Shown: positions 7,432 through 14,409, counted from the stretch's first letter. The stretch is 14,840 bases of DNA from UBA7985 sp049612785 (GCA_049612785.1 JBMZBW010000059.1:1-14840); one strand, 5' to 3'. The notes: generated by a model not told the origin, from the letters alone. Made by a program: numbers and translations.

Positions 7432-8270
7432 GTCTGGCTTACGCCCGAAACGACTGGTACGCGGTCGGTGACAAGAACAGTATGGAACAGGGGCCACGGC
7501 GCACCCGCTTGCTGGGTGATGAAATCCATATTTCCGGCAGTTTTGCGCATCCCGTGGTCAAAGACGCTGGCGGTCGAAGCCTGCCGACGCAAATCAAGTT
7601 CAACCATCTGTGGACCACGCTGGGTGACAAACCGCGCGCTCTTTTTGACATTCCAGAAGGCGACGAGGAAGGTCGGCAGTTGGTGCCCTGTGGCATGGTA
7701 CGGGTCAAATGCTCCCCGTTGCGCGCGGTCGAAAACTTTCTCGACATCGCCCATTTCCCCTTTGTCCATACGGACGTTCTCGGCGCTGAACCCCATACGG
7801 AGGTGGAGCCCTACAAGGTCGAAATCCGCGAGCAAAACGACGAAGTCTGGGCCACAAAAGTAAAGTTCTTCCAGCCGCTCGCCGCCAAGAGCGCAGAGGG
7901 CGGGATTACCACGGACTATGAATACCGGGTTCCGGCACCAACCACGGCAGTTTTGTACAAAACCTGTCCACCAAAGCCAGAAGCGCAGGACATCATTACA
8001 ATATTTGTACAACCCCGTTCCGAGACGGAATGTGACGTGTGGCCTTGGATGGCGCTCTACGACGATGAAACGCCTTACGCTGATCTGGTGCATTTCCAGC
8101 AGATGATCTTCCTGCAGGATCGCTCAATCCTCGAAAATCAGAGGCCGATCAAGCTGCCACTGGACCCGAAAATGGAGATTCCCACACGGGCTGATCTGAC
8201 ATCAGTGGCCTATCGGCGCTGGCTCAAGAAGCGGGGGGCGTTCTACGGGGCGCTGGCGGAAACGCTATGA
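7428..8270 (+). CDS. Rieske-type oxygenase catalytic subunit without a Rieske cluster site
   Basis: This 280-residue protein is the oxygen-activating half of a Rieske non-heme iron oxygenase. The iron site is intact: D106-x2-H109-x4-H114 in ENFLDIAHFPFVH, with D231 in LQDRSILENQRP as the likely third ligand. The N-terminal region begins like a Rieske domain (RNDWYAVG...TRLLGDEI, 8-33) and ends like one (IKFNHLWTTLGDKPRALFDIPE, 56-77), but the stretch that should carry CxH and CxxH is deleted, so it cannot bind the cluster. It must receive electrons from another chain, most simply the adjacent Rieske protein. Start and stop overlap the neighbours by ATGA (7428 and 8267), which favours a fixed subunit ratio. 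Substrate unknown; oxidative demethylation, hydroxylation or C-N/C-O cleavage are all possible for the family. Confidence 0.9.
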   Translation: MSLAYARNDWYAVGDKNSMEQGPRRTRLLGDEIHISGSFAHPVVKDAGGRSLPTQIKFNHLWTTLGDKPRALFDIPEGDEEGRQLVPCGMVRVKCSPLRAVENFLDIAHFPFVHTDVLGAEPHTEVEPYKVEIREQNDEVWATKVKFFQPLAAKSAEGGITTDYEYRVPAPTTAVLYKTCPPKPEAQDIITIFVQPRSETECDVWPWMALYDDETPYADLVHFQQMIFLQDRSILENQRPIKLPLDPKMEIPTRADLTSVAYRRWLKKRGAFYGALAETL

Positions 8271-8920
8271 GTGCTTCCTTTACCCTCTATGACTACGTCC
8301 TGTCCGGCAACTGCTACAAAATCCGTCTGTTCGCTGCCTTGTTGGGGATGGAGTACGACAGCGTTGCGGTCGATTTCTATCCCGGCTTTGAGCACCGTTC
8401 AGAGGCGATGCTGGCCTTGAACCCAGCAGGGACACTTCCGGTGATGGTCACCGCAGAAGGTGAGGTTCTGACAGAAACCAACGCGATGCTGACGTGGATG
8501 GCACTTCGGGCGGGGGCGACATCAAGCCAGTGGTTCCCCGCGACCGATCCGGATTTGGGACCGAGGGTGCAGCAGGGGCTGGCTTTTGGCGCAGGTTTGA
8601 CCGACAGCATCGGCCTCGCCCGTCTATCCGCCATGCTGGACTGGCCCACGGACGGAGAGCGGGCGCGAGTGGCGGGACTGAGGCACTTGCGGGCGCTGGA
8701 ACTCCACTTAACCGACCGGCAGATCGACGGAGGTTTGTGGTGGACAGGGGACCATCCCACCATCGCAGATGTGGCCTGTTTCCCCTATGTCGCGCTGAGC
8801 CCCGACGCTGGGTTGATCCATGACGGGTTTCCCGCCATCCGGCGCTGGCTCTATGCCGTGCGCTCGCTGCCGGGATTTATCACCATGCCCGGCATCCACG
8901 CCCTCCACGAGTTGCGCTAA
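8267..8920 (+). CDS. Glutathione S-transferase family protein
   Basis: This 217-residue protein has the two-domain GST layout. The thioredoxin-like N-terminal domain carries SGNCYKIRL (13-21), where S13 or C16 occupies the active-site turn, the cis-proline segment NPAGTLPVM (52-60), and the glutathione-binding ETNAML (70-75). The helical C-terminal domain contains the T165-I-A-D168 capping box typical of GSTs. It may conjugate or remove a group with glutathione, or act as a structural subunit, as the GST homologue NdmE does in the NdmCDE N-demethylase complex. Its start overlaps the stop of the oxygenase gene (ATGA at 8267), so it belongs to the same operon and is its last gene. No obvious terminator follows. 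Confidence 0.93.
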   Translation: MSASFTLYDYVLSGNCYKIRLFAALLGMEYDSVAVDFYPGFEHRSEAMLALNPAGTLPVMVTAEGEVLTETNAMLTWMALRAGATSSQWFPATDPDLGPRVQQGLAFGAGLTDSIGLARLSAMLDWPTDGERARVAGLRHLRALELHLTDRQIDGGLWWTGDHPTIADVACFPYVALSPDAGLIHDGFPAIRRWLYAVRSLPGFITMPGIHALHELR

Positions 8921-9006
8921 GCAAGCCGGGACTCGGCTCCCGCAGGGGTAAAGGTCGCGCCTTCGGAGACCTGCAAAATGGCGGAATAAGAGCGCTCAGC
9001 GGGTGT

Positions 9007-9030
9007 TTTTGGTCGCTTTCGGGACCAAAA
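9007..9030. repeat. Inverted repeat TTTTGGTC/GACCAAAA, candidate operator
   Basis: TTTTGGTC (9007-9014) and GACCAAAA (9023-9030) are perfect inverted arms around 8 bases. No T run follows on either strand, so it is a poor terminator. It lies at the edge of an AT-rich patch in front of the 9139 operon and would overlap a possible -35 region (TTGGTC 9009-9014), which suits an operator. Confidence 0.35.
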
Positions 9031-9050
9031 TTATATCAGATAAAACAAAA

Positions 9051-9068
9051 AACATCATATATCTTGTT
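9051..9068. promoter_or_regulatory. Imperfect palindrome AACA-N2-ATATAT-N2-TGTT, candidate regulator site
   Basis: Fourteen of 18 positions are symmetric. The site is in the AT-rich region 70 bases before the first gene of the Gfo/Idh/MocA operon. The size and A/T-rich centre suit a dimeric GntR-type regulator such as the one encoded at 12159-12827, but no binding evidence is available and the same word is not present at that regulator's own promoter. Confidence 0.35.
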
Positions 9069-9138
9069 TCCCCTCTAAACTTGGTTCTAGGGTGCGCCTG
9101 CGAATGAAACGCGCACGGGTTGGGAGGAGAAAACGGAC

Positions 9139-10299
9139 ATGATTGAGCCGTTGCGGGTTGGATTGATCGGGTGTGGTCGGATTTCCGATGTTTACATCCA
9201 GAACTGCCAGACCTTTCCCGAAATTGACCTGGTTGCCTGTGCCAGTCTCGACCTTGAAGAAAGTCGTGCAAAGGCAGCGGAGCACGGGATCAAGCGCGCT
9301 TGTTTGCCTGACGAGATTATCAATGATCCTGATATTGAGGCTGTGCTGAACCTGACAATTCCCGCAGCGCACGCTGGTATCAGTCTCGCCGCGCTTGAGG
9401 CGGGTAAGCATGTCTATTCAGAAAAGCCCTTCGCCACCACGCTCGAAGACGGCCAGCGGATTCTTGACCGTGCAGCAGAGAAAAACCGGCTCGTCGGCAA
9501 CGCGCCGGATACTTTCCTGGGCGGCAGATGGCAGACCGTTCGGGCGCTGATCGACCGGGGAAAAATCGGAAAACCGCTGGGCTTTCAGGTCTTTGTTGGG
9601 ACTCACGGTGTCGAACGCCACCATCCCAACCCTGATTTCTACTATCAGACCGGTGGTGGTCCCTTGCTGGATTTGGGGCCTTACTACCTCACAGCGCTGG
9701 TTTTTCTGCTTGGACCGCTCAGCCGTGTTTCGGGTTTGGCTCGACGGACCTTTGATCGACGTCAGATCGAAAACGGCCCGCGCAATGGCGAGTGGATGCC
9801 GGTGGAGGTTGATACCCACGTGGTCAGTCAGCTGGAATTTACCGCTGGTGTCATCGGTTCCATGACCATGAGTTTTGATGTCTGGGACAGCGAAACACCG
9901 CGTTTGGAAATCTATGGGGAGGAAGGGACAATCTGCATTCCCGACCCCGACCCGGTCTTTGGCGCGAATATCTTTGGGGGCGAGGTCTGGTTCCGCCAGC
10001 GGGAAACGTCGCGCTGGTCCCATCAGCCCAGACCGACGGGCCGCGAAAGCTGGACGGTTGCCGAGAACGCCTTTGGCTTCAATGAGAATTCACGGGGATT
10101 GGGCTTGCTCGATCTGGCCTATGCTGCCCGTAAGGAGCGCACGCCGCGCGCCAGTGGTGAGCTGGCTCAGCACGTCCTTGAGGCCATGCTCAGTATTCTG
10201 AAATCTGCCGAGGCGGGCGGGCAGATGATGGCCTTAACCTCAACCTGCGAACGTCCCGTACCGCTACCGCGAAATTTCTCTGAAAGGCCAAAACCATGA
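9139..10299 (+). CDS. Gfo/Idh/MocA family NAD(P)-dependent oxidoreductase
   Basis: This 386-residue cytosolic dehydrogenase has the Rossmann loop GLIGCGRIS (8-16), the family signature EKP at 95-97 (K96 is the usual catalytic lysine), and the second-domain motif GGGPLLDLGPYY (172-183). In the last motif D178 is kept, but the usual catalytic histidine four residues later is Y182, a pattern known in one branch of the family. Members oxidise or reduce sugars, sugar acids, cyclitols or their derivatives with NAD(P). The strong ribosome site GGGAGGAGA (9122-9130) is 8 bases before ATG 9139. The stop overlaps the next start (ATGA at 10296). It is the first gene of a three-gene operon that ends with a second member of the same family. 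Substrate not predictable. Confidence 0.93.
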   Translation: MIEPLRVGLIGCGRISDVYIQNCQTFPEIDLVACASLDLEESRAKAAEHGIKRACLPDEIINDPDIEAVLNLTIPAAHAGISLAALEAGKHVYSEKPFATTLEDGQRILDRAAEKNRLVGNAPDTFLGGRWQTVRALIDRGKIGKPLGFQVFVGTHGVERHHPNPDFYYQTGGGPLLDLGPYYLTALVFLLGPLSRVSGLARRTFDRRQIENGPRNGEWMPVEVDTHVVSQLEFTAGVIGSMTMSFDVWDSETPRLEIYGEEGTICIPDPDPVFGANIFGGEVWFRQRETSRWSHQPRPTGRESWTVAENAFGFNENSRGLGLLDLAYAARKERTPRASGELAQHVLEAMLSILKSAEAGGQMMALTSTCERPVPLPRNFSERPKP

Positions 10300-10964
10300 C
10301 AGTAACCCCGATTGATATTGGTCGTCCTTTCTTTGACATCACGCTGATTGAGGGTGAGGAAGCCTTTGAGGTCAAAGACAGCGCGATTGTGCTGAACCTG
10401 TCCCAAACCCCGCTGAGGCTGGAGGCGCAGCAGCTTGGGGCGCTGCAGTCAGCAATCGTGCGCCGGGCGGAGCTTCGCGATGTGCGCTGGGCGGTGACGG
10501 TTGAGGGATTTGAGAGCTTTGATGATGAAGCGGCCTTTTGCGAAAAAGTGCGCCAGACGTGGCCTTCGGCTTTTGAAATCCGCAAGGAAGAACGCTTGCG
10601 CGGTGTAGAACACTACATGTCGCCCAAGATCCGTATCAAGGAGGTCGGATTGAGCCTCTACCACTCGGCGTCTGTCCCCTTGAAGGTCGGTTTACATCGC
10701 GATCATCCCTTTTGCCCGGTGCCGGGCTTCCGTGAAGTCCACACGCAACTGGTCGGTTTCGGCAAGATGCAGCAGTGTCGGGAGCGAGACCTTTCCACGC
10801 TCTATCTCGAAGAATACCTCGCACCGGGTGCGACGCACCGCCCTATGTATGATGCCGAAGGTAACTATCCTTGGCATCAGTTCGAAACCATCACACCGAG
10901 TATATTCATGGCTGTGGAGCTGCTTCCTACCGAAGCGCTGCCGTTGCTGGAGGACGTGAGCTGA
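10296..10964 (+). CDS. Hypothetical protein with candidate metal-binding histidines
   Basis: I do not recognise this 222-residue protein. It has no signal peptide or membrane segment. The C-terminal half is rich in residues that commonly bind metal: H134-x2-H137, E148-x-H150, H181, H194 and E197, in a sequence of short strands with glycine and proline turns (VPGFREVHTQ, APGATHRPMYD, YPWHQFETITPS). This suggests a cupin-like or other beta-fold metalloenzyme, possibly an isomerase, epimerase, lyase or hydrolase acting on the keto-product of the flanking dehydrogenases. That function is inference. The gene overlaps both neighbours: ATG 10296 inside the upstream ATGA, and its own stop TGA in TGATG at 10962-10966. 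GAAAGG (10282-10287) is the likely ribosome site. Translational coupling supports a real gene. Confidence 0.8.
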   Translation: MTVTPIDIGRPFFDITLIEGEEAFEVKDSAIVLNLSQTPLRLEAQQLGALQSAIVRRAELRDVRWAVTVEGFESFDDEAAFCEKVRQTWPSAFEIRKEERLRGVEHYMSPKIRIKEVGLSLYHSASVPLKVGLHRDHPFCPVPGFREVHTQLVGFGKMQQCRERDLSTLYLEEYLAPGATHRPMYDAEGNYPWHQFETITPSIFMAVELLPTEALPLLEDVS

Positions 10965-12154
10965 TGGCGCTGCTACCCGAAGATTTTGCACAACACTCCC
11001 GGTTTCCAGCGCTTTCCCGCCGATTACGCCTTGGTGTTGTGGGGGGAGGCCGTATCGCAGGAACCCAGGCAATCGCAGCGCGTCTGTCGGATCGGTGGGA
11101 CGTGGTTGCCGGGGCTTTGTCTTCCCGACCCGAGGCGGCACGGGAAAAGGCAGCGGCCTTTTACATCGACCCGGAGCGATCTTACGCCAGCTTCGAGGCC
11201 ATGGCAGAGGCCGAAGCCAAGCGCGAAGACGGTGTTGACGCGGTGATGATCACCACGCCCAACCACCTGCATTTTGCGGCGGCTCAAGCCTTTCTGGAGG
11301 CTGGGATTCCGGTGCTGTGCGACAAGCCGCTGACCAATGAGTTGGACGAGGCGCAAAGCCTCATACAATTGGCTGCGCAGACCGGTCAGGTCTTCGGCGT
11401 TTCCTATGTCATGTCGTGCTACCCGATGGTTCGGCAGGCGCGAGAGCTGGTTCAAAGCGGCATGATCGGCGCAATCAACCAGATCCACGTTGAGTTCATG
11501 CAGGATTGGATGGTGCCGGAAAGCGCCGGTCACGCGCCGCATGAGCAATGGCGTCTGGACCCAAAGCGCTCTGGGGCAACGTCGACGGTCGGAGATATTG
11601 GTACGCACGCAGCTCACCTTGCATGCTTCGTGTCAGGCCGCGCCCTGAGCAGCGTGCGGGCGGAATTTCATGTCTGCGGCCATCCAAAGCCGCTCGAGGA
11701 CACAGCTTTCATGATGACCCGCTATGAGGGCGATATACCGGGAACCCTGCTGGCCACGCGTCTGGCGCCGGGAAACCGGGGGGGCTTGCGGTTGCGGATT
11801 TACGGGTCAGAAGGGGGTGTGGAATGGGACATGGAGCAGGCGGAGCAGCTCAAACTCGCACGCTTTGGGCATCCTGATCAGATTTTCACACGCGGACAGG
11901 GCCATGGTATCGCGCCTTCTGTCGAGCGCCTGACACGGACAGGCCGAGGTTTTCCTGAGGGGCTGATCGAGGCTTGGGCCAATCTCTACACCGAATTCGC
12001 GATGGCGGTGGCGGTGAAACAGGATGGACGGTCGATGCCGGATGGCTGGCTTGGGATGCCGAATGTTCGCGATGGGGCCATGGGTGTCGCCTTCGTCGAA
12101 GCCGCTGTGCGGTCAAATGAAAGCAGCCAGTGGGAAGACGTCTTACCCGTCTAG
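10964..12154 (+). CDS. Gfo/Idh/MocA family NAD(P)-dependent oxidoreductase, second copy
   Basis: This 396-residue dehydrogenase has the Rossmann loop GVVGGGRIAG (24-33), D120-K121-P122 in the place of the EKP signature, and D211-I-G-T-H215 with the usual catalytic histidine present. It differs widely from the 9139 protein, so the pair is not a recent duplication and probably acts on different steps or substrates. The start is ATG 10964, which overlaps the preceding stop (TGATG) and has GGAGGA (10949-10954) at good distance. An in-frame extension to 10871 would run deep into the upstream gene and has no ribosome site, so it is rejected. About 20 residues precede the Rossmann fold. The gene ends 4 bases from the stop of the convergent GntR regulator. 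Confidence 0.93.
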   Translation: MALLPEDFAQHSRFPALSRRLRLGVVGGGRIAGTQAIAARLSDRWDVVAGALSSRPEAAREKAAAFYIDPERSYASFEAMAEAEAKREDGVDAVMITTPNHLHFAAAQAFLEAGIPVLCDKPLTNELDEAQSLIQLAAQTGQVFGVSYVMSCYPMVRQARELVQSGMIGAINQIHVEFMQDWMVPESAGHAPHEQWRLDPKRSGATSTVGDIGTHAAHLACFVSGRALSSVRAEFHVCGHPKPLEDTAFMMTRYEGDIPGTLLATRLAPGNRGGLRLRIYGSEGGVEWDMEQAEQLKLARFGHPDQIFTRGQGHGIAPSVERLTRTGRGFPEGLIEAWANLYTEFAMAVAVKQDGRSMPDGWLGMPNVRDGAMGVAFVEAAVRSNESSQWEDVLPV

Positions 12155-12158
12155 CGAT

Positions 12159-12827
12159 TTACACCCGCCAGTCACTCATCGCTTCGAGGGTGTGGATCAG
12201 TCCGTTGTGGATGTGATCTCGCAAGGCAGCACTGGCGGCTTTGGGGTCTCGGTTGATGGCCGCATCAAAAATCTCCTGATGCTCCGCGACCGCCACGGCA
12301 CCGCGATAGGTCAAAACCAGCATCTGATAGCGCAGATACTTGTCGTAAAGCACACCGTGCAGGGCGAGCAGGTTTCGGTTCGCGCAAGCCTGAATCAAAG
12401 CAAGGTGGAACTCGCGATCCAGCCGCTTCCATTCTTCCTTGTTGGAAAAATCCCCTGCCAGAAGCAGATTTTCCACACGGCGTAATTTGTGATGCGCAGC
12501 AACCAGATTGCCTTCCCAGTCTGCATCGCCCTGTTTGATGGATGCAGCGAGGGCTGAGCATTCCAGCAGAATGCGCAAGTCCGCAATCTCAGACAGATCT
12601 GCAGCGGAAACAGGAACAACAAAGAAACCCCGCTGTTCCATAGCGTCAACAAACCCTTCGCTGGCCAACCGGTTCAGGGTTTCGCGCAGCGTCGACATGC
12701 TCGTTTCGTATCTGGCCTTCAGGCCATTGAGCTTCAGCTTGCTGCCGGGGGCCAGGTCGCCGAAGATGATGTCCCGTTTGATCCGCAAATACGTTTCGGA
12801 GCCAATGGTTGTGTTCGCCTTTTCCAA
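12159..12827 (-). CDS. GntR family transcriptional regulator, FadR/FCD subgroup
   Basis: This 222-residue DNA-binding protein has an N-terminal winged helix-turn-helix (residues about 10-73; YLRIKRDIIFGDLAPG and STLRETLNRLASEGFV are typical GntR segments) and a helical FCD ligand-binding domain (about 77-215). The usual FCD metal ligands are visible as D137-x3-H141, H183 and H205. Such proteins usually repress a catabolic operon and release DNA when a sugar acid or other carboxylate binds. The neighbouring operon at 9139-12154 is the obvious target. The start is a TTG at 12825-12827, supported by AAGAGG on the minus strand (12835-12840) at 7 bases. No ATG is available upstream before an in-frame stop. 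Its gene faces the operon tail to tail. Confidence 0.93.
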   Translation of the reverse strand: MEKANTTIGSETYLRIKRDIIFGDLAPGSKLKLNGLKARYETSMSTLRETLNRLASEGFVDAMEQRGFFVVPVSAADLSEIADLRILLECSALAASIKQGDADWEGNLVAAHHKLRRVENLLLAGDFSNKEEWKRLDREFHLALIQACANRNLLALHGVLYDKYLRYQMLVLTYRGAVAVAEHQEIFDAAINRDPKAASAALRDHIHNGLIHTLEAMSDWRV

Positions 12828-12834
12828 AACCTTA

Positions 12835-12840
12835 CCTCTT
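12835..12840 (-). promoter_or_regulatory. Ribosome binding site deciding a TTG start for the GntR gene
   Basis: Read on the minus strand this is AAGAGG, 7 bases before TTG 12827. No ATG or GTG start exists between here and the in-frame stop at 12876-12878, so the rare TTG is the best start. Confidence 0.65.
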
Positions 12841-12853
12841 TGTTTCAGGCGGT

Positions 12854-12882
12854 AATTTAGACTGACACTCTTCAGTCAGCAA
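12854..12882 (-). promoter_or_regulatory. Candidate promoter and operator of the GntR gene
   Basis: On the minus strand TTGCTG (12877-12882) and TAAATT (12854-12859) are 17 bases apart and form a plausible promoter with a leader of about 20 bases. A perfect inverted repeat, GACTGA (12860-12865) and TCAGTC (12872-12877), fills the spacer. A repeat between -35 and -10 boxes is a common place for self-repression by GntR proteins. Binding is inference. Confidence 0.45.
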
Positions 12883-13293
12883 CGAATGCAAACGCATGGT
12901 AGCGAAAAGACTGGTTATTGACGGAATATGCGAAGCCAATTGAGCGGTATTTGTAAAAGGAGCAGAAGCGAGGGTGGAGGCGCGGCCCCTACAACCGCGT
13001 CCTCCAGTGGTCGACCTTCGGTGTCGTGTGCACCCCGGCGAGCGCTTTTCGTTGTCTGGTGCCAACGGTAAGGCTCTTGGATATGTCGGATGCCCGAAGG
13101 GACCGGTCCCATTGTAAAGTGATCCACGCAAATCGATCAGAGGGGGCCTAAGCCGGCACGCCTGACAGTGCTCAGACTGCTGGGCAGAGAGACCGAAGGG
13201 AGTAGGCCCACCTTGAGACACGCGAACTTTGTCTGCTCAGTACGACAGAAGCGGGACCGTTCTCGGACATTTTAATGTCGAAATTATTCGGAC
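12883..13293. other. Gene-free stretch with several inverted repeats
   Basis: I see no convincing gene between the GntR promoter and the end of the alkane hydroxylase gene. Open frames on the minus strand (for example 12832-13221) have no recognisable family, and they run into the GntR promoter. The stretch holds a strong hairpin (12976-13005), a perfect 12-base palindrome GGGACCGGTCCC (13099-13110), and a short stem GACATT-TT-AATGTC (13266-13279) just beyond the alkane hydroxylase stop. It may hold an unrecognised structured RNA, decayed coding sequence, or only spacer DNA. Confidence 0.5.
12976..13005. repeat. Strong GC-rich hairpin
   Basis: GGAGG-CGCGG (12976-12985) pairs with CCGCG-T-CCTCC (12995-13005): ten pairs with a single bulged T, around a nine-base loop. 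No T run follows in either direction, so it is not a typical Rho-independent terminator. It could be part of an RNA structure. Confidence 0.5.
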
Positions 13294-14409
13294 TTAGCCG
13301 CGGTTGATGGTGCCATCGTGCTCCACCGCCCAAGCCTCAACCCGGTGATTCATGGCTCTGAACCACAGGGGCGGGATCAGCGCCAGAACAAAGGAGCCGG
13401 GATAACCAGCCGGTAGCGTCGGAACATCATCGTAGGTTCGCAGCACCTGATAATCACGCCAGGCGTGGGCGTGGTGGTCGCTGTGGCGCTGTAGGTTGAA
13501 AAGCAGGGCGTTGGAAAGCCATTGATCGGCATTCCACGAATGGATGGGCCGCACAGGTTCGTAGTGACCATGCTCAGTACGCTTCCGACCCAGACCGTAA
13601 TGCTCGACATAATTGGCCTGACTGAGCATCAGCCAGCTTACAAGATGATGAAGAGCAATCAGCGGGATCATCCAAGCGCCGAAAACGATCACCAGCGGTG
13701 CCATGAGAGCCAGCGAAAGCCCCCAGATTTGCAGCAACTGGTTATCAAGATGCCAGAACCCTTTGCCCTTTAGCCGCTGGCGTTCGAGCTGGATGGCACC
13801 CCAGAACGCGCCGGGGACTTCGCGCAGGGCAAAGGCGTAAAACGATTCACCGAGCCGCGCGCTTGCGCAGTCTTCGGGCGTGGCGACGCGTCGATGGTGC
13901 CCGGCGTTGTGCTCAAGATTAAAGTGACCATAGCCCACAAGCGCGTTGGCAAGCTTGGCCATGCGCTTGTCGAGCTTCTTGCCAGAATGCCCCAGCTCAT
14001 GTCCGATGTTGATGACGGTCCCATGGTACAGGCCCGTGCCCATCATCAGGACAACCAGCCAGATCCAGTGCAGACTTGACGACTGCAGCAGCAGCCCAGC
14101 GGAGATCAGCACGGCGTAGATGCTCACCGCGTAAATTGGGATGGTGAGGTAGAGCAGCGCCTTGAAGTACGGATCCTTCTCCACGGCCTTTTCCTGAGCT
14201 TCAGACAGGTTTGCCCGGTCTTCTCCCAGCACCAGATCTGCCAAGGGAAAAAACCCGTAGATGATTAGCGGCAGCGCCACCAAGACCCATGGTGAACCGC
14301 TGGACCAAAACCACAGCATGATCCCCGGCGTAATCAGAGCCGTTACAAATCCCACCAGCCAGCGCAGTCGAAAGAGCCGTGGGAGCGTGTCTTGAGTGCT
14401 TACAGTCAT
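13294..14409 (-). CDS. alkB: Alkane 1-monooxygenase (membrane-bound di-iron hydroxylase)
   Basis: This 371-residue inner-membrane enzyme hydroxylates medium-chain alkanes (or related terminal alkyl groups) at the end carbon, using O2 and electrons from rubredoxin. The histidine boxes are all present: HELGH at 137-141, EHNAGHH at 166-172, NYVEHYG at 266-272 and LQRHSDHH at 306-313. Several hydrophobic helices occur in residues 15-130 and 225-265. The length is slightly below that of Pseudomonas AlkB (about 400). The ATG at 14407-14409 has no good ribosome site before it, but an in-frame stop lies 10 bases upstream, so no longer form is possible. No rubredoxin or rubredoxin reductase gene is in the window. 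The family also holds fatty acid and other alkyl hydroxylases, so the precise substrate is inferred. Confidence 0.93.
   Translation of the reverse strand: MTVSTQDTLPRLFRLRWLVGFVTALITPGIMLWFWSSGSPWVLVALPLIIYGFFPLADLVLGEDRANLSEAQEKAVEKDPYFKALLYLTIPIYAVSIYAVLISAGLLLQSSSLHWIWLVVLMMGTGLYHGTVINIGHELGHSGKKLDKRMAKLANALVGYGHFNLEHNAGHHRRVATPEDCASARLGESFYAFALREVPGAFWGAIQLERQRLKGKGFWHLDNQLLQIWGLSLALMAPLVIVFGAWMIPLIALHHLVSWLMLSQANYVEHYGLGRKRTEHGHYEPVRPIHSWNADQWLSNALLFNLQRHSDHHAHAWRDYQVLRTYDDVPTLPAGYPGSFVLALIPPLWFRAMNHRVEAWAVEHDGTINRG

Noticed and set aside
9007..9030. TTTTGGTC/GACCAAAA repeat as a terminator of the GST operon
   Set aside because: The stem is followed by TTATAT and not by a T run, and the GC core is only four pairs; an operator role fits better.
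10871..10963. Upstream extension of the second Gfo/Idh/MocA gene
   Set aside because: It would run inside the upstream coding frame without a ribosome site; ATG 10964 has GGAGGA and a TGATG overlap.
12832..13221. Minus-strand open frame of 129 codons upstream of the GntR gene
   Set aside because: It has no recognisable domain, is Pro/Arg/Ser rich, and runs through the probable GntR promoter and ribosome site.
13266..13279. GACATT-TT-AATGTC hairpin as the alkB terminator
   Set aside because: The stem is short and AT-rich with no T run on the minus strand, so it is not a credible intrinsic terminator.
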